From Vibrio chagasii (GTDB lineage: Bacteria; Pseudomonadota; Gammaproteobacteria; Enterobacterales; Vibrionaceae), in the NCBI RefSeq assembly GCF_002954585.1, contig NZ_MSCI01000002.1, positions 1,776,089 to 1,840,088 of the forward strand: 64,000 bases of DNA. Reading direction: 5' to 3'. Positions 28,663-39,378 of the stretch are shown here, piece by piece. The translations under genes and the position numbers were made by a program. Position 1 is the first letter of the stretch. Each line of letters opens with the position of its first letter. Under the pieces are notes generated by a model. That model did no database searches. It was not told the DNA's origin and saw only the letters and a list, made by a program, of their open reading frames with translations.

Positions 28663-28708
28663 CGACGTTAGAAAAAACGAAGGTAAACACTCGTTTTACC
28701 TAACGTCG
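28663..28708 (-). other. Nested and alternative hairpins between ruvA and ruvB
   Basis: Outer arms CGACGTTA (28663-28670) and TAACGTCG (28701-28708) enclose inner arms AGGTAAA (28681-28687) and TTTACCT (28695-28701). On the minus (sense) strand the inner hairpin is followed by TTCGTTTTTTC, resembling a terminator. An alternative pairing of AAAACGA with TCGTTTT excludes it. It could tune ruvB expression relative to ruvA. Confidence 0.45.
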
Positions 28709-28800
28709 AGGCATAAGAGCCGACACGCTAGATACAAGTATCTTTTATCAGCCACACCTAAACCTTTTCGATTGAACTGGGGCTGTATTATCAAGTTCGA

Positions 28801-29412
28801 TTAGACCATCGATTTCAAGGCTTCGCGAATCAGCTGTTCACTTGTCATGCCGTCTTTCGCTATTTGAGAAACCACCTTAGAAGCTTGAGTTGGTTTGTAG
28901 CCTAGTGCAAGTAGCGCACTTACCGCTTCTTCTTCAGCATCATGAACCGTTGTCATAGAGTCAATCGGTGCAGCGTCAGTCGCAGGAGTAAACAGGTCGC
29001 CTGCACCCCACCCTTTCAAGCGGTCTTTCATTTCGACAACAAGACGTTCCGCCGTTTTCTTACCAACACCAGGAAGTTTCACTAGCGTAGAAATGTCTTC
29101 GCGTTCAACACTCTGAACAAACTGGCTCGCCGTCATACCAGAAAGGATACCAAGGCCAAGTTTAGGGCCAACACCGTTCGCTTTGATCACTTCGCGGAAC
29201 AGCGCACGCTCTTTAACCGTATTGAAGCCATAAAGGAGCTGAGCATCTTCACGTACTACAAAATGCGTGTAGATAATTGCTTCTTCGCCTACGTTCGGTA
29301 GTTCATAAAAACAGCTCATTGGCATTTGTACTTCGTAACCAACACCACTGACTTCAATCAATAATTCTGGTGGCTGTTTTTCTATTAATGTACCGCGTAG
29401 ACGTCCGATCAC
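28801..29412 (-). CDS. ruvA: Holliday junction DNA-binding protein RuvA
   Basis: A 203-residue protein. Domain I OB fold ([13 protein letters not shown]... and acidic-pin region), domain II with two helix-hairpin-helix motifs ([17 protein letters not shown] and [20 protein letters not shown]), and domain III (about 155-203) that contacts RuvB. It binds four-way junctions as tetramers. It starts with GTG at 29412, preceded by AAGAGAG. A LexA-type SOS box lies 45-70 bases upstream. Confidence 0.96.
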   Translation of the reverse strand: MIGRLRGTLIEKQPPELLIEVSGVGYEVQMPMSCFYELPNVGEEAIIYTHFVVREDAQLLYGFNTVKERALFREVIKANGVGPKLGLGILSGMTASQFVQSVEREDISTLVKLPGVGKKTAERLVVEMKDRLKGWGAGDLFTPATDAAPIDSMTTVHDAEEEAVSALLALGYKPTQASKVVSQIAKDGMTSEQLIREALKSMV

Positions 29413-29456
29413 AATGCACTCTCTTGATGGAATTTAATTTGAGGGACAGAATATAA

Positions 29457-29482
29457 AAGAACTGGATGCTTATCCAGTTCTT
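29457..29482. promoter_or_regulatory. LexA (SOS) box upstream of ruvA, also the terminator hairpin of the chemoreceptor gene
   Basis: The 16-base core CTGGATGCTTATCCAG (29462-29477; CTGGATAAGCATCCAG on the ruvA strand) has the CTG-N10-CAG LexA pattern. It closely resembles the E. coli ruvA SOS box as I remember it (CTGGATATCTATCCAG). TATATT lies a few bases downstream and can serve as -10, so LexA would block the promoter. The surrounding perfect 11-12-bp dyad (AAAGAACTGGAT / ATCCAGTTCTTT) with a T-rich tail can also end the upstream chemoreceptor transcript. Confidence 0.75.
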
Positions 29483-29504
29483 TGTAGGTTTTCGAGGGAT
29501 TTAT

Positions 29505-30965
29505 TTAAGCCTGTTTAGCTTGGGAGACCACGCGATTTAGGCTTTCAACCAATTCCTTGACTGAAGTGACATGTCCAGTCAGTTCAGAGCCATAGTTGGC
29601 AACCAAACTCGACACAGATTTGGTTTCGGCAACTCTCTGCGCCACTTCAGAGCTGGCAAGATCGAGCTCTTTTAGAGAGTCCATCTGCATCGCCATAATG
29701 TCGGTCAATTGGTTCACATCAGTAGAGATAGTCTGAACCTCTGAAATAATGCCGTTCATTTCATTGGCCGTAGTTTCGATGATCGCTCTGCCATGCTCCA
29801 CTTCCACTTTACTACGATCCAACAAGCTTCGGATCTCGATGGCTGAATGACTACTTTTTGCTGACAGCTCCCTTACCTGGTCGGCTACCACAGCAAAACC
29901 TCTCCCCTGCTCGCCTGCGCGAGCCGCTTCTATTGCGGCGTTCAACGCGAGTAAGTTGGTCTGCTCTGCTACCGAAGTGATTAAGTCAGCGACCTTCATG
30001 ATCTCTTGGTTACTTTGTATGATTTGACTGATGGCTCCGGTCGACGCCTCAAGAGATTCGGAACTCTTTTGCGCTTTCGTGCCAACGGCTTCACTGCGCT
30101 CTTTGAGCTCACCGACGAACGAATTCGACTCTGCGATACCTTGCGTCATCTGGTGCAGTTGCTGACTCATCTCCTCAGCTGCACTCGCCTGAGATTCACA
30201 ATTGATGTTCAATACTTCGACTTGTGCATGTAAATCTTGTGACTGTTGTTCTAGATGTACAGAGACACCCTGTAAGCTTTCTGAATTCGAGTTGGCTTGG
30301 TCGAGCACTACTGACAAGCGTCCTTCACTTTGTGTCGCTTTGTTGGCGACCTGCTGACTCTCTGAAATCGCTTCTTCTGCCATCTCGATAGCGACTTCTT
30401 TTTGCTTGGCTGTAAATGCTTGGGCAATGCAGATCACCACCAGCGGCATAATGACACCCGACCATGTTTCGACAACCACAGCTTCCGGAGTAAGCACTAA
30501 CCGTGGAAATGTGAACCCGTTTAGATGAGCGGACGTCATCACCAAGGAGACACCTATCACCAGCCCACTCCACACCAAAGCAACAATGCGTGTTCCTGAT
30601 AAAAAGAAAGCAACTACCAACAAAGGCACCCAATAGGCCTGCGTCGAGTCCACCACACCACCACTTTGATAAATGATATTCAGTGCGTGTACCGCCATAC
30701 CCACAAAACCAAAGTTAAGTGCCAAACTTGGTTTCCCGGTAACGCGGAGTAACGTGGCTGAGAGCAGTTCAAAGACGATAAGGAACACAGAAGTAGCAAC
30801 AAGCAGCTGCTCTCCATGTTTTGTCCATTTGATTAAGCTGTAGATACCGACAAAAAAAGCGATGAAAGTGAAAAGTAATAAGATGTCGGCTTGTCTGGTT
30901 TGATTGTTGTTCCATTCGCGAGTTTTGGGCAGAAATAGCACGCGCCACAACTTGATAGGGTTCAT
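29505..30965 (-). CDS. Methyl-accepting chemotaxis protein with integral-membrane sensor
   Basis: A 486-residue chemoreceptor. The N-terminal about 185 residues contain about six hydrophobic helices and no periplasmic ligand domain. No HAMP domain is evident. The C-terminal signalling coiled coil has the highly conserved hairpin tip [36 protein letters not shown] (shown as parts: [19 protein letters not shown]). It should couple to CheA/CheW; the signal may be sensed within the membrane. AAGGA precedes the ATG. It interrupts the usual ruvC-ruvA-ruvB order, is on the same strand, and ends at a hairpin that doubles as the ruvA SOS box. Confidence 0.88.
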   Translation of the reverse strand: MNPIKLWRVLFLPKTREWNNNQTRQADILLLFTFIAFFVGIYSLIKWTKHGEQLLVATSVFLIVFELLSATLLRVTGKPSLALNFGFVGMAVHALNIIYQSGGVVDSTQAYWVPLLVVAFFLSGTRIVALVWSGLVIGVSLVMTSAHLNGFTFPRLVLTPEAVVVETWSGVIMPLVVICIAQAFTAKQKEVAIEMAEEAISESQQVANKATQSEGRLSVVLDQANSNSESLQGVSVHLEQQSQDLHAQVEVLNINCESQASAAEEMSQQLHQMTQGIAESNSFVGELKERSEAVGTKAQKSSESLEASTGAISQIIQSNQEIMKVADLITSVAEQTNLLALNAAIEAARAGEQGRGFAVVADQVRELSAKSSHSAIEIRSLLDRSKVEVEHGRAIIETTANEMNGIISEVQTISTDVNQLTDIMAMQMDSLKELDLASSEVAQRVAETKSVSSLVANYGSELTGHVTSVKELVESLNRVVSQAKQA

Positions 30966-31178
30966 CAGTGATCATCCTTGATTAACTTATAAGACCTCCG
31001 ACCAATGTTAATATCATGTTAAATAGGACGCAATATTATGATCTAGGTTCTGTTCGAAAGATCTCATTTCGTCAGGGATTTAGCGGCATATTGCTTTGAT
31101 ATGAGCCTAACCAAACGCGAGGCTCATCAGTGTAACGAGGGGGAGTTATATATGAATGAAGCTAACTGGAGGAAAGAG

Positions 31179-31700
31179 TTAACGATAGCGCCCTTTTCTT
31201 GCGCCTGTCGCTTTACCTGCCAGTGCAATCAAGGTTTTGTTTGTGTTGGCGTGAGTGATCGCTACGCCTAACGCATCAGCAGCATCGGCTTGTGGTCTCG
31301 CTGGTAACTTAAGCATACTCATTACCATGTTCTGAACCATAGACTTATCAGCACCACCATTACCAGTCACCGCCTGCTTAATCAGACGAGCGGCGTATTC
31401 ATGAACCGGCAAATCTGCATTTACAGCGGCCACAATTGCGCTACCACGAGCCTGACCTAACTTAAGTGCCGAGTCCGCATTCTTTGCCATGAATACTTGT
31501 TCAATGGCAAATACATCCGGCTGAAACTGAGTAATGATTTCACTTACCCCCGCATAGATCTGCTTGAGTCGGCCAGGAAGCTCTTTTTCCGAGGTTCGGA
31601 TACACCCACTGCCTAAGTAATGCAAATGGCGACCATTTTGACGAATCACACCGTAGCCGGTAATACGAGAGCCGGGGTCAATCCCCAAGATAATAGACAT
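31179..31700 (-). CDS. ruvC: Crossover junction endodeoxyribonuclease RuvC
   Basis: A 173-residue Holliday junction resolvase with RNase H fold. Acidic catalytic residues: Asp7 in LGIDPGS, Glu near 68 in FAIEQVFM, and the two Asp in the [13 protein letters not shown] helix. Length equals E. coli RuvC. It is followed on the same strand by the chemoreceptor gene 213 bases away rather than directly by ruvA. Confidence 0.96.
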   Translation of the reverse strand: MSIILGIDPGSRITGYGVIRQNGRHLHYLGSGCIRTSEKELPGRLKQIYAGVSEIITQFQPDVFAIEQVFMAKNADSALKLGQARGSAIVAAVNADLPVHEYAARLIKQAVTGNGGADKSMVQNMVMSMLKLPARPQADAADALGVAITHANTNKTLIALAGKATGARKGRYR

Positions 31701-31758
31701 AACTTCTGGTACTGATTATTTATACATGCTTTATCAGCTTAGTATATCGAACGATAAA

Positions 31759-31789
31759 AAAAATGCCCGTTAAATTAACGGGCATTTTT
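31759..31789 (-). terminator. Terminator of aspS
   Basis: A 13-bp stem (AAATGCCCGTTAA / TTAACGGGCATTT) with a minimal loop and T runs on both strands lies between aspS and ruvC. Confidence 0.85.
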
Positions 31790-31848
31790 AGTTACATAAG
31801 CAAAAAGTCACTCCCATAAAGAGTCACTTAAAAGATAGAGTGCTTAGC

Positions 31849-33630
31849 TTATTCAGCCGACTCTTCTTTTTGTGCTGCTTTAACCGCGATTGCTAGCTCT
31901 TCAAGCGCAGCTGGGTTCGCTAGGCTTGGAGCGTCTGTTAGTAGACAAGAAGCATTCGTTGTTTTCGGGAACGCGATAACGTCACGAATGTTCTCTGTAC
32001 CACAAAGTAGCATTACTAGGCGGTCAAGACCGAATGCTAGACCTGCGTGCGGTGGAGTACCGAACTTAAGTGCGTCTAGTAGGAAGCCAAACTTAGCTTG
32101 CTGCTCATCAGCTTCGATACCTAGGATGTCGAATACTGCAGATTGCATTTCAGCATTGTGGATACGTACAGAACCACCGCCCACTTCGTAGCCGTTTAGA
32201 ACCATGTCGTATGCGTTTGAGTTAGCAGCCGCAGGGTTCGCTTTTAGCTCTTCTGCCGTCACACCTAGAGGCGATGTGAATGGGTGGTGCATCGCGTGTA
32301 GGTTGCCTTCGTCGTCTTCTTCGAACATTGGGAAGTCAACAACCCATAGCGGAGCCCATGCAGACTCGTCTGTCAGCTCTAGGTCTGTACCTAGTTTCAG
32401 ACGTAGCGCGCCCATTGCTTCAGATACAGTATTTGCTTTGTCTGCGCCGAATAGGATGATATCACCAGTCTCTGCGCCTGTGCGCTCAAGAATACCGTTG
32501 ATCACTTCTTCGTTTAGGAACTTGGCAACTGGAGATTGGATACCTTCCATGCCCGCAGCACGGTCGTTAACCTTCATCCAAGCTAGACCTTTCGCACCGT
32601 AAATACCAACGAACTCACCGTAACCGTCGATTTGCTTACGAGTTAGCTTAGCGCCACCCGGTACGCGGATTACTGCAACGCGACCTTTTTCGTCGTTTGC
32701 TGGGCCAGAGAATACTTTGAACTCAACGTCTTTCACTAGGTCAGCAACGTCTACTAGCTCTAATGGGTTACGTAGATCTGGCTTGTCAGAACCGAAACGA
32801 CGCATCGCTTCAGAGAATGGCATGATTGGGAACTCACCTAGATCCACGTCTAGAAGCTCTTGCCACATGTTGCGAACCATCTTCTCAGTTGTTGCACGTA
32901 CTTCTTCCGCGCTCATGAACGATGTTTCGATATCGATTTGAGTGAATTCTGGTTGACGGTCAGCACGCAAGTCTTCATCACGGAAACACTTAACGATTTG
33001 GTAGTAACGGTCAAAACCAGACATCATTAGCAGCTGTTTGAATAGCTGTGGAGACTGAGGAAGCGCGTAGAACGAACCTTTGTGAACACGGCTAGGTACT
33101 AGGTAGTCACGTGCACCTTCTGGTGTCGCTTTCGTTAGTACTGGTGTTTCGATGTCTAGGAAGCCGTTGTCATCTAGGAAACGACGAACAAAGCTAGACG
33201 CTTTGGCACGTAGCTTGATGCGATCGCTCATTTCTGGACGACGTAGGTCTAGGTAACGGTACTTTAGACGCTGCTCTTCTGAGTTCTTCTGGTTGAAGTC
33301 TAGTGGCAGAACGTCAGCACGGTTGATGATTTCAAGGCCTTTAGCGATGATTTCAACTTCACCCGTTGCCATGTCTTTGTTTACTTGGCTGTCTGGACGA
33401 ACGCGTACTTCACCCGTTAGTTTGATACAGAATTCATTACGAAGTTGGTTAGCTACTTCGTACGCATCTGCCATATCTGGGTCTACAACTACCTGAACGA
33501 TACCTTCACGATCTCGCATATCAATGAAAATAAGACCGCCCAAATCACGACGACGGTTTACCCAGCCGCAAAGTTCTACAGTTTGTCCCGCCAGGGACTT
33601 GTTCAGGTTACCACAGTAATGGGTACGCAT
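31849..33630 (-). CDS. aspS: Aspartyl-tRNA synthetase
   Basis: A 593-residue class II synthetase. N-terminal OB-fold anticodon-binding domain (about 1-105, [24 protein letters not shown]). Motif 2 has [19 protein letters not shown]. The bacterial GAD insertion domain lies in the middle, and motif 3 is [13 protein letters not shown] near the C terminus. It charges tRNA-Asp. Length is standard for the bacterial type (590). It is monocistronic with its own terminator. Confidence 0.97.
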   Translation of the reverse strand: MRTHYCGNLNKSLAGQTVELCGWVNRRRDLGGLIFIDMRDREGIVQVVVDPDMADAYEVANQLRNEFCIKLTGEVRVRPDSQVNKDMATGEVEIIAKGLEIINRADVLPLDFNQKNSEEQRLKYRYLDLRRPEMSDRIKLRAKASSFVRRFLDDNGFLDIETPVLTKATPEGARDYLVPSRVHKGSFYALPQSPQLFKQLLMMSGFDRYYQIVKCFRDEDLRADRQPEFTQIDIETSFMSAEEVRATTEKMVRNMWQELLDVDLGEFPIMPFSEAMRRFGSDKPDLRNPLELVDVADLVKDVEFKVFSGPANDEKGRVAVIRVPGGAKLTRKQIDGYGEFVGIYGAKGLAWMKVNDRAAGMEGIQSPVAKFLNEEVINGILERTGAETGDIILFGADKANTVSEAMGALRLKLGTDLELTDESAWAPLWVVDFPMFEEDDEGNLHAMHHPFTSPLGVTAEELKANPAAANSNAYDMVLNGYEVGGGSVRIHNAEMQSAVFDILGIEADEQQAKFGFLLDALKFGTPPHAGLAFGLDRLVMLLCGTENIRDVIAFPKTTNASCLLTDAPSLANPAALEELAIAVKAAQKEESAE

Positions 33631-33910
33631 AATGAATTTCCCAATCTCTTAATAATTTACTAATTTCCAAGCTGTAGGTGTCAAAATAGCCCTACAGAGC
33701 AAAGGATCATTTATACGCGGAAACTCGGTTAAAATCGACCTTCCACACTCGAATTTATTGTGTTTTATCTGGCTTTGCTGCTTTTTAGCTCATTAAACGC
33801 GCAAAGATTCACCAAAACCAAAAAAATTGCGATAATTATATCTCGAAAGTACCTTAATCAGCAAAAGTCTCGTACAGTAGATTTTCATTTCGATTAAAAG
33901 CAGTAATGTG

Positions 33911-34816
33911 ATGACTAATGGTGCAAAAACGATGGACACTTTACCTCTAAGACTTGGCTTAACCATGTGGTCTCATTCTGAGTGGCAAAGTCAGTTCTAC
34001 GGTAAAGGCACCAAACCCGCAGAGCGCCTTGAAAAGTACACTCAAGTTTTCCATACCGTAGAGGGCAATACGACCTTCTACGCGACGCCGAGTATGACTA
34101 CGGTGCATAACTGGAAAGCGGCAAGCCACGATGACTTCAAGTTCACCTTTAAACTGCCAAAGTTCATCACGCACCAGCAACAACTTAGACACTGCCAAGC
34201 CGAGCTCAAAGAGTTCTTAATGACGATGTCTCCCCTTCATGATCGCATAGGTCAGTGGACCATACAGCTACCACACGCTTTTGAACCGAGCATGCTTCCT
34301 GCTCTGCAAAAATTCTGTACCTTGTTTCCAAAGGAGATGCAGCTCGGCGTTGAAGTTCGCCATTTGGGTTTCTTTGATAAAGGTGATGCTGAAAAACGCT
34401 TTAACCAATGGCTTGTGGAAGAAAGCATTAACCGCATCATTATGGATAGTCGCCCTGTTTTTTCTGCGCCGCCAACTACAGAAGCGGTTATCGATGCGCA
34501 CCAGAAAAAGCCACGCGTGCCCGTTCATGCCATCGCAACGGCCAACAACCCGATGATCCGTTTTATTGGTCACCCTGACCAAGCGCCAAACATCGAACTT
34601 TTCAAACCTTGGTTTAGCAAAATTCCACAGTGGCTAAATGAAGGCAAACAACCGTACTTAATGATCCACACCCCAGACAACAACCATGCCCCGGAACTCG
34701 CGACCGCCATCTATGAGTTATTGCAAAAGCAAGTGTCTGAAAATACGTCACAAATACTACCTGACCTGGAACAATTTCCAGCTCAGAAAGACAATCATCA
34801 AATCTCGATGTTTTAA
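33911..34816 (+). CDS. DUF72 family protein (YecE-like)
   Basis: A 301-residue TIM-barrel-like protein of the DUF72/YecE family (LRLGLTMWSHSEWQSQFYGKGT; YTQVFHTVEGNTTFYATP; FKFTFKLPKFITH; LGVEVRH). No enzymatic role is established for the family. ATG at 33911 directly follows an in-frame GTG; an internal ATG at 33932 (MDTLPLRLG) fits the conserved N terminus at least as well. It is separated from cmoA by about 140 bases. Confidence 0.8.
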   Translation: MTNGAKTMDTLPLRLGLTMWSHSEWQSQFYGKGTKPAERLEKYTQVFHTVEGNTTFYATPSMTTVHNWKAASHDDFKFTFKLPKFITHQQQLRHCQAELKEFLMTMSPLHDRIGQWTIQLPHAFEPSMLPALQKFCTLFPKEMQLGVEVRHLGFFDKGDAEKRFNQWLVEESINRIIMDSRPVFSAPPTTEAVIDAHQKKPRVPVHAIATANNPMIRFIGHPDQAPNIELFKPWFSKIPQWLNEGKQPYLMIHTPDNNHAPELATAIYELLQKQVSENTSQILPDLEQFPAQKDNHQISMF

Positions 34817-34937
34817 GGCTTCTTGTACATACAAAAGTAATCCTCAGCAGTAATCTGAGTTTTCGTGACAGCAGTCCTATTTTTTCGTAAAATACGCCCC
34901 CTTTTATTCGGTACGAGCTTTGTACCAGTAACGCTGA

Positions 34938-35684
<747 letters not shown>

Positions 35685-35745
35685 TTGTCAATTTAACGCT
35701 ACAATCCTGAAATCATAAGCGCGACACAAATAACTCGTACCAGAG

Positions 35746-35848
35746 CGTCATCCTCAAGAGCGAGGAACGAGCGAGTTGGGGATCTCAAACCCGATACGAT
35801 AGAACCGAGATTCCCTATCATGTTCGTCCCTCACTGTAGGGAATGACG
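35746..35848. repeat. Paired inverted REP-like intergenic element between cmoA and cmoB
   Basis: A 41-base left arm (35746-35786, beginning CGTCATCCTCAAGAGCGAGG and ending GGGGATCTC) is imperfectly complementary to a 42-base right arm (35807-35848, ending AGGGAATGACG), with a 20-base spacer. Each arm itself has a short GAGGAACGAGCG-like core. This is the layout of a BIME or small non-autonomous element. From memory, similar CGTCATTCCC...GGGAATCTC units occur dispersed between genes in Splendidus-clade vibrios; this window contains one pair. Confidence 0.75.
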
Positions 35849-35900
35849 AATTTAATTTTTACTTTAGGGTTATCGACCCTAATTAACTCAGTGAAAAACT

Positions 35901-36872
35901 ATGTTTAATTTTGCCAATTTTTACCAACTCATTGCTCAAGATACGCGCCTGCAACCTTGGCTAAATATTCTTCCTCAACAGTTAACGGATTGGCAAAATG
36001 CGGAGCACGGTGACTTCGACCGCTGGCTGCGTGCGTTAAACAAGATCCCACAAGGTGCACCAGATCAAGTGGACCTAAAGAATTCTGTAACTCTGACTAA
36101 CGACACACCATTTCACGACGGTGAGTTAAAGAAGCTAGAAAACCTGCTGAAGACGTTCCACCCATGGCGTAAAGGCCCGTATACGGTTCACGGCATTCAT
36201 ATTGATACAGAGTGGCGCAGTGACTGGAAATGGGATCGTGTACTTCCACATATTTCTCCATTGAAGAATCGCTCGGTGTTAGATGTTGGCTGTGGTAACG
36301 GCTACCACATGTGGCGCATGCTAGGTGAAGGGGCACGCTTGACCGTGGGTATTGATCCTTCTCACCTGTTCTTGATTCAATTTGAAGCTATTCGTAAGCT
36401 AATGGGCAACGACCAACGTGCTCACCTTCTACCTTTAGGTATCGAACAGCTACCAAAACTTGAAGCCTATGACACGGTATTCAGCATGGGTGTGCTTTAC
36501 CACCGTCGTTCTCCACTGGACCACCTTATTCAACTGAAGGACCAATTAGTGTCTGGCGGTGAATTAGTACTGGAGACTCTAGTGATTGAAGGCGATGAGA
36601 ACGCAGTATTGGTGCCTGTTGATCGCTACGCACAGATGAGAAATGTGTACTTTTTCCCTTCTGCTCGTGCACTGAAGCGCTGGCTTGAACAAGTTGGCTT
36701 TAAAGATGTGCGCATCGTGGATGAGAATGTCACAACAATTGGTGAGCAGCGCACAACTGAGTGGATGACACACAACTCTCTGCCGGATTACCTAGATCCA
36801 AACGACCCAAGTAAAACCGTTGAAGGTCACCCTGCGCCAAGACGCGCTATTCTTATCGCAACCAAGCCATAA
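35901..36872 (+). CDS. cmoB: tRNA U34 carboxymethyltransferase
   Basis: A 323-residue methyltransferase-fold enzyme that transfers the carboxymethyl group of carboxy-SAM to 5-hydroxyuridine-34 of tRNA. The SAM motif [20 protein letters not shown] and the WRSDWKWDR segment are family-specific. Length matches E. coli CmoB (323). It functions with cmoA just upstream; the final methylation enzyme cmoM is also in this window (50659-51444). Confidence 0.96.
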   Translation: MFNFANFYQLIAQDTRLQPWLNILPQQLTDWQNAEHGDFDRWLRALNKIPQGAPDQVDLKNSVTLTNDTPFHDGELKKLENLLKTFHPWRKGPYTVHGIHIDTEWRSDWKWDRVLPHISPLKNRSVLDVGCGNGYHMWRMLGEGARLTVGIDPSHLFLIQFEAIRKLMGNDQRAHLLPLGIEQLPKLEAYDTVFSMGVLYHRRSPLDHLIQLKDQLVSGGELVLETLVIEGDENAVLVPVDRYAQMRNVYFFPSARALKRWLEQVGFKDVRIVDENVTTIGEQRTTEWMTHNSLPDYLDPNDPSKTVEGHPAPRRAILIATKP

Positions 36873-36921
36873 ACTTAATATTTAAAAGCCCAAATTGCGT
36901 CATAATAAAATTTGGCTCTAG

Positions 36922-36966
36922 AGCTCATTTATTTTCTAAAACTGACCAAAGTTTAATAAATGAGCT
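36922..36966 (+). other. Long hairpin downstream of cmoB
   Basis: Perfect 12-base arms AGCTCATTTATT (36922-36933) and AATAAATGAGCT (36955-36966) enclose a second 5-bp stem (AAACT/AGTTT). It lies 50 bases past the cmoB stop. There is no clean T run, so it may be an mRNA 3'-end stabiliser or a weak terminator. Confidence 0.5.
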
Positions 36967-37031
36967 ATTTCAAATAGCAATAATTAGCGTAGTGCTCACA
37001 TTGCGATTCAATATGACCAGACTCTTACAAT

Positions 37032-37055
37032 AGGATGCTTCACGCATCCTTTTTT
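37032..37055 (+). terminator. Terminator between cmoB and the protease operon
   Basis: AGGATGC (37032-37038) and GCATCCT (37044-37050) form a 7-bp stem followed by six T. It separates cmoB from the next operon, whose promoter must lie between 37055 and 37112. Confidence 0.85.
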
Positions 37056-37111
37056 GTGGGCTAAACTTCTAAATAGTCTGAACTATTCTCTAATTTCCCA
37101 AAGGTTTTTTT

Positions 37112-37852
37112 ATGTTTAAGCGATTATCGCCAATTGTGGCGGTTGGTTTGCTCTCTGGCTGTACCCTGACTAACGGTGCGGCCTACCACCAAGAAACTCT
37201 CGACGCTATTGCCCGTTCAGAGACAAACATCGCAAATAAGGTTCAAAATCTTGAACTGCAACTAAGCAATCAAAGTGATTACATTGAAAGCTTAGAAGAC
37301 GAAATCACAACCCTTTCCCAACAGCTTGATGTTCACCTAACCAGCATGGAACACAAAGTGATTGAAGAACTGGAAGAAGAAGAGCCAGTCGCAGTTGCAG
37401 CGGCTCCTGTTGCTCCAACTTCACAGCCTACGATCCTTGGCGGCATCGAGAAAGTCTCAATCGACTCTATCAAACAAAGCTTCGATGCTCGTGTTGATAC
37501 GGGTGCTACAACATCGTCTTTGAACGCTGTTGATATCAAAGAATTCGAACGCAATGGCAAAGATTGGGTACGATTCCACCTAGCTGATAAATCACAAGCA
37601 ACAGAAGATCAAAAATGGATTGAAGCGCCTGTTGTACGTTATGTGAAAATCCGTCAATCAACGACCGACCAAGCAGAACGTCGAGCTGTGATCGAATTAT
37701 GGGTTAAAGTTGGAAAAATCCATGAAAAAGCGCAATTTACATTGGCGGATCGCTCTCAAATGAGTCACCCTGTATTACTAGGGCGCGAATTTATCAAAGA
37801 CATAGCGCTAGTAGATGTAAGTAAACAGTACGTACAAACGGAAGCCAAATAA
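37112..37852 (+). CDS. Retropepsin-like / 'ATP-dependent zinc protease' family lipoprotein
   Basis: A 246-residue protein. The signal ends in lipobox LSGC (Cys17), so it is a lipoprotein, probably in the outer membrane. A coiled coil covers about residues 25-90, then an acidic/alanine-rich linker, then the protease-like domain (about 108-240) with the aspartyl-protease motif DTGATTS (Asp129) and a C-terminal HPVLLGREF. Databases name this family 'ATP-dependent zinc protease' although the motif is that of retroviral-type aspartyl proteases. It leads an operon with an inactive transglutaminase membrane protein and an ATP-grasp ligase (17 and 3 bases apart), so it probably cleaves what the ligase builds. 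Confidence 0.85.
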   Translation: MFKRLSPIVAVGLLSGCTLTNGAAYHQETLDAIARSETNIANKVQNLELQLSNQSDYIESLEDEITTLSQQLDVHLTSMEHKVIEELEEEEPVAVAAAPVAPTSQPTILGGIEKVSIDSIKQSFDARVDTGATTSSLNAVDIKEFERNGKDWVRFHLADKSQATEDQKWIEAPVVRYVKIRQSTTDQAERRAVIELWVKVGKIHEKAQFTLADRSQMSHPVLLGREFIKDIALVDVSKQYVQTEAK

Positions 37853-37869
37853 CAATAGTAGGGTAAGCT

Positions 37870-39375
37870 ATGACGTCACGAATTCCATTTTATATCTCTA
37901 TTTTCCTGCTCATTGCAGCAGGTATAACACTGAGTATGTTCAGACATACGACCTATGGTGTTCCTTGGACTCCAGGGGAAACCAGACAGGTGTGGGACAT
38001 TGAGGCTCGCATCGAATTCAATGCTGTAGGCAAAGAAGCGAAAGTTTCATTAGCGGCTCCTCATACTCAGTCTAACTACACTCTAATCAGCGAGTCAGCT
38101 TCATCACCAGGCTACGGTATCTCTTACTTGAATACCGAATCAGGTCGCCGTGCTGAATGGTCTATCCGCTATGCTGATGGCCCACAAACCATCTACTACA
38201 AAACTCAATTCTTAGTCGATAGCCAAGCAAAAGTTACTGAGAACCCACCAGAAGGTGAAGTTGCTCAACCAAGCTTCGACGGACCAGAAGAAGCAGCATC
38301 GATTGCTTTGATTGACCGCGCAACCAAGCGTTCAGCGGACAACCTAACCTTCACTCGTGAGCTCATCAAAACGCTAAACGATCCAGACAGCCAAAACTCA
38401 GCGCTGCTTCTGAACAACATGACCAAAGTAGAAGCGACACACAAGCTACTTTCGGCAGCAAAAATCCACAACAAAGTGGTTGGTGTTATCGAACTAGAAG
38501 ATGGTCGCCGTCGTCAATCCATCCAGAACATGATCCAAGTTTGGGATAACGATCAGTGGATTCTGTTCTCTCCTGAGTCAAGCGAACAGCAAGTTCAACC
38601 AAACCTACTTATTTGGGACGAGTCGAACGTATCTCTGTTAGATGTTGTTGGTGGTCAAAACAGTAAAGTTCACTTCTCAATGATTGCTCAAGAGATTACT
38701 CCTACTGAAGCAACCAACAGCAAAGTATCTGCAGACCAATTATTGAACCTATCGATTCACAGCCTACCGCTAGAAGAGCAAGCGATGTTTAAAACCATCA
38801 TGCTAATTCCAATCGGTGCTCTAATCGTTGTGTTCTTACGTGTCATCATCGGGTTGAAAACATCTGGTACTTTCATGCCAGTTCTGATTGCAGTAGCCTT
38901 TGTTCAAACGCAACTGGTTACGGGTATTGTCGGTTTTCTACTAATTGTCGGCACAGGCCTTATTATTCGTAGCTACTTATCCAAGCTCAACCTGTTACTG
39001 GTGGCTAGGATATCCGCGGTGATTATCACGGTAATCATGATTATTTCTGTGTTTACCGTAGTGGCATTCAAAGTGGGTCTAACTGAAGGTCTTTCTATTA
39101 CGTTCTTCCCAATGATCATCCTATCTTGGACTATCGAACGTATGTCTATCCTATGGGAAGAAGAAGGCGCGAAGGAAGTTGTTCTTCAAGGTGGTGGTTC
39201 ACTATTAACGGCTGTACTTGTTTACTTAGCAATGACTAACCCGTTCATTCAACACCTAACATTTAACTTTATTGGTCTACAACTGATTGTCCTAGGCGGT
39301 ATTTTACTACTAGGTACTTACACTGGTTACCGCTTAACTGAGCTGCGTCGCTTTAAACCGCTAGCGGAGGATTAA
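37870..39375 (+). CDS. Inactive transglutaminase fused to a multi-helix membrane domain
   Basis: A 501-residue protein. An N-terminal membrane helix (about 7-24), a periplasmic transglutaminase-like domain (about 40-285), then about seven hydrophobic helices (about 315-490). I find no cysteine anywhere in the protein, so the thiol chemistry of transglutaminases is impossible; the domain is probably a peptide-binding scaffold. This matches the family named 'inactive transglutaminase fused to 7 transmembrane helices'. It is always seen beside the protease and ligase encoded here, and is likely the membrane core of the system. Confidence 0.85.
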   Translation: MTSRIPFYISIFLLIAAGITLSMFRHTTYGVPWTPGETRQVWDIEARIEFNAVGKEAKVSLAAPHTQSNYTLISESASSPGYGISYLNTESGRRAEWSIRYADGPQTIYYKTQFLVDSQAKVTENPPEGEVAQPSFDGPEEAASIALIDRATKRSADNLTFTRELIKTLNDPDSQNSALLLNNMTKVEATHKLLSAAKIHNKVVGVIELEDGRRRQSIQNMIQVWDNDQWILFSPESSEQQVQPNLLIWDESNVSLLDVVGGQNSKVHFSMIAQEITPTEATNSKVSADQLLNLSIHSLPLEEQAMFKTIMLIPIGALIVVFLRVIIGLKTSGTFMPVLIAVAFVQTQLVTGIVGFLLIVGTGLIIRSYLSKLNLLLVARISAVIITVIMIISVFTVVAFKVGLTEGLSITFFPMIILSWTIERMSILWEEEGAKEVVLQGGGSLLTAVLVYLAMTNPFIQHLTFNFIGLQLIVLGGILLLGTYTGYRLTELRRFKPLAED

Positions 39376-39378
39376 GTT

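Noticed and set aside
32204..32602. 132-codon plus-strand frame opposite aspS
   Set aside because: Ser/Arg-rich antisense shadow of aspS codons.
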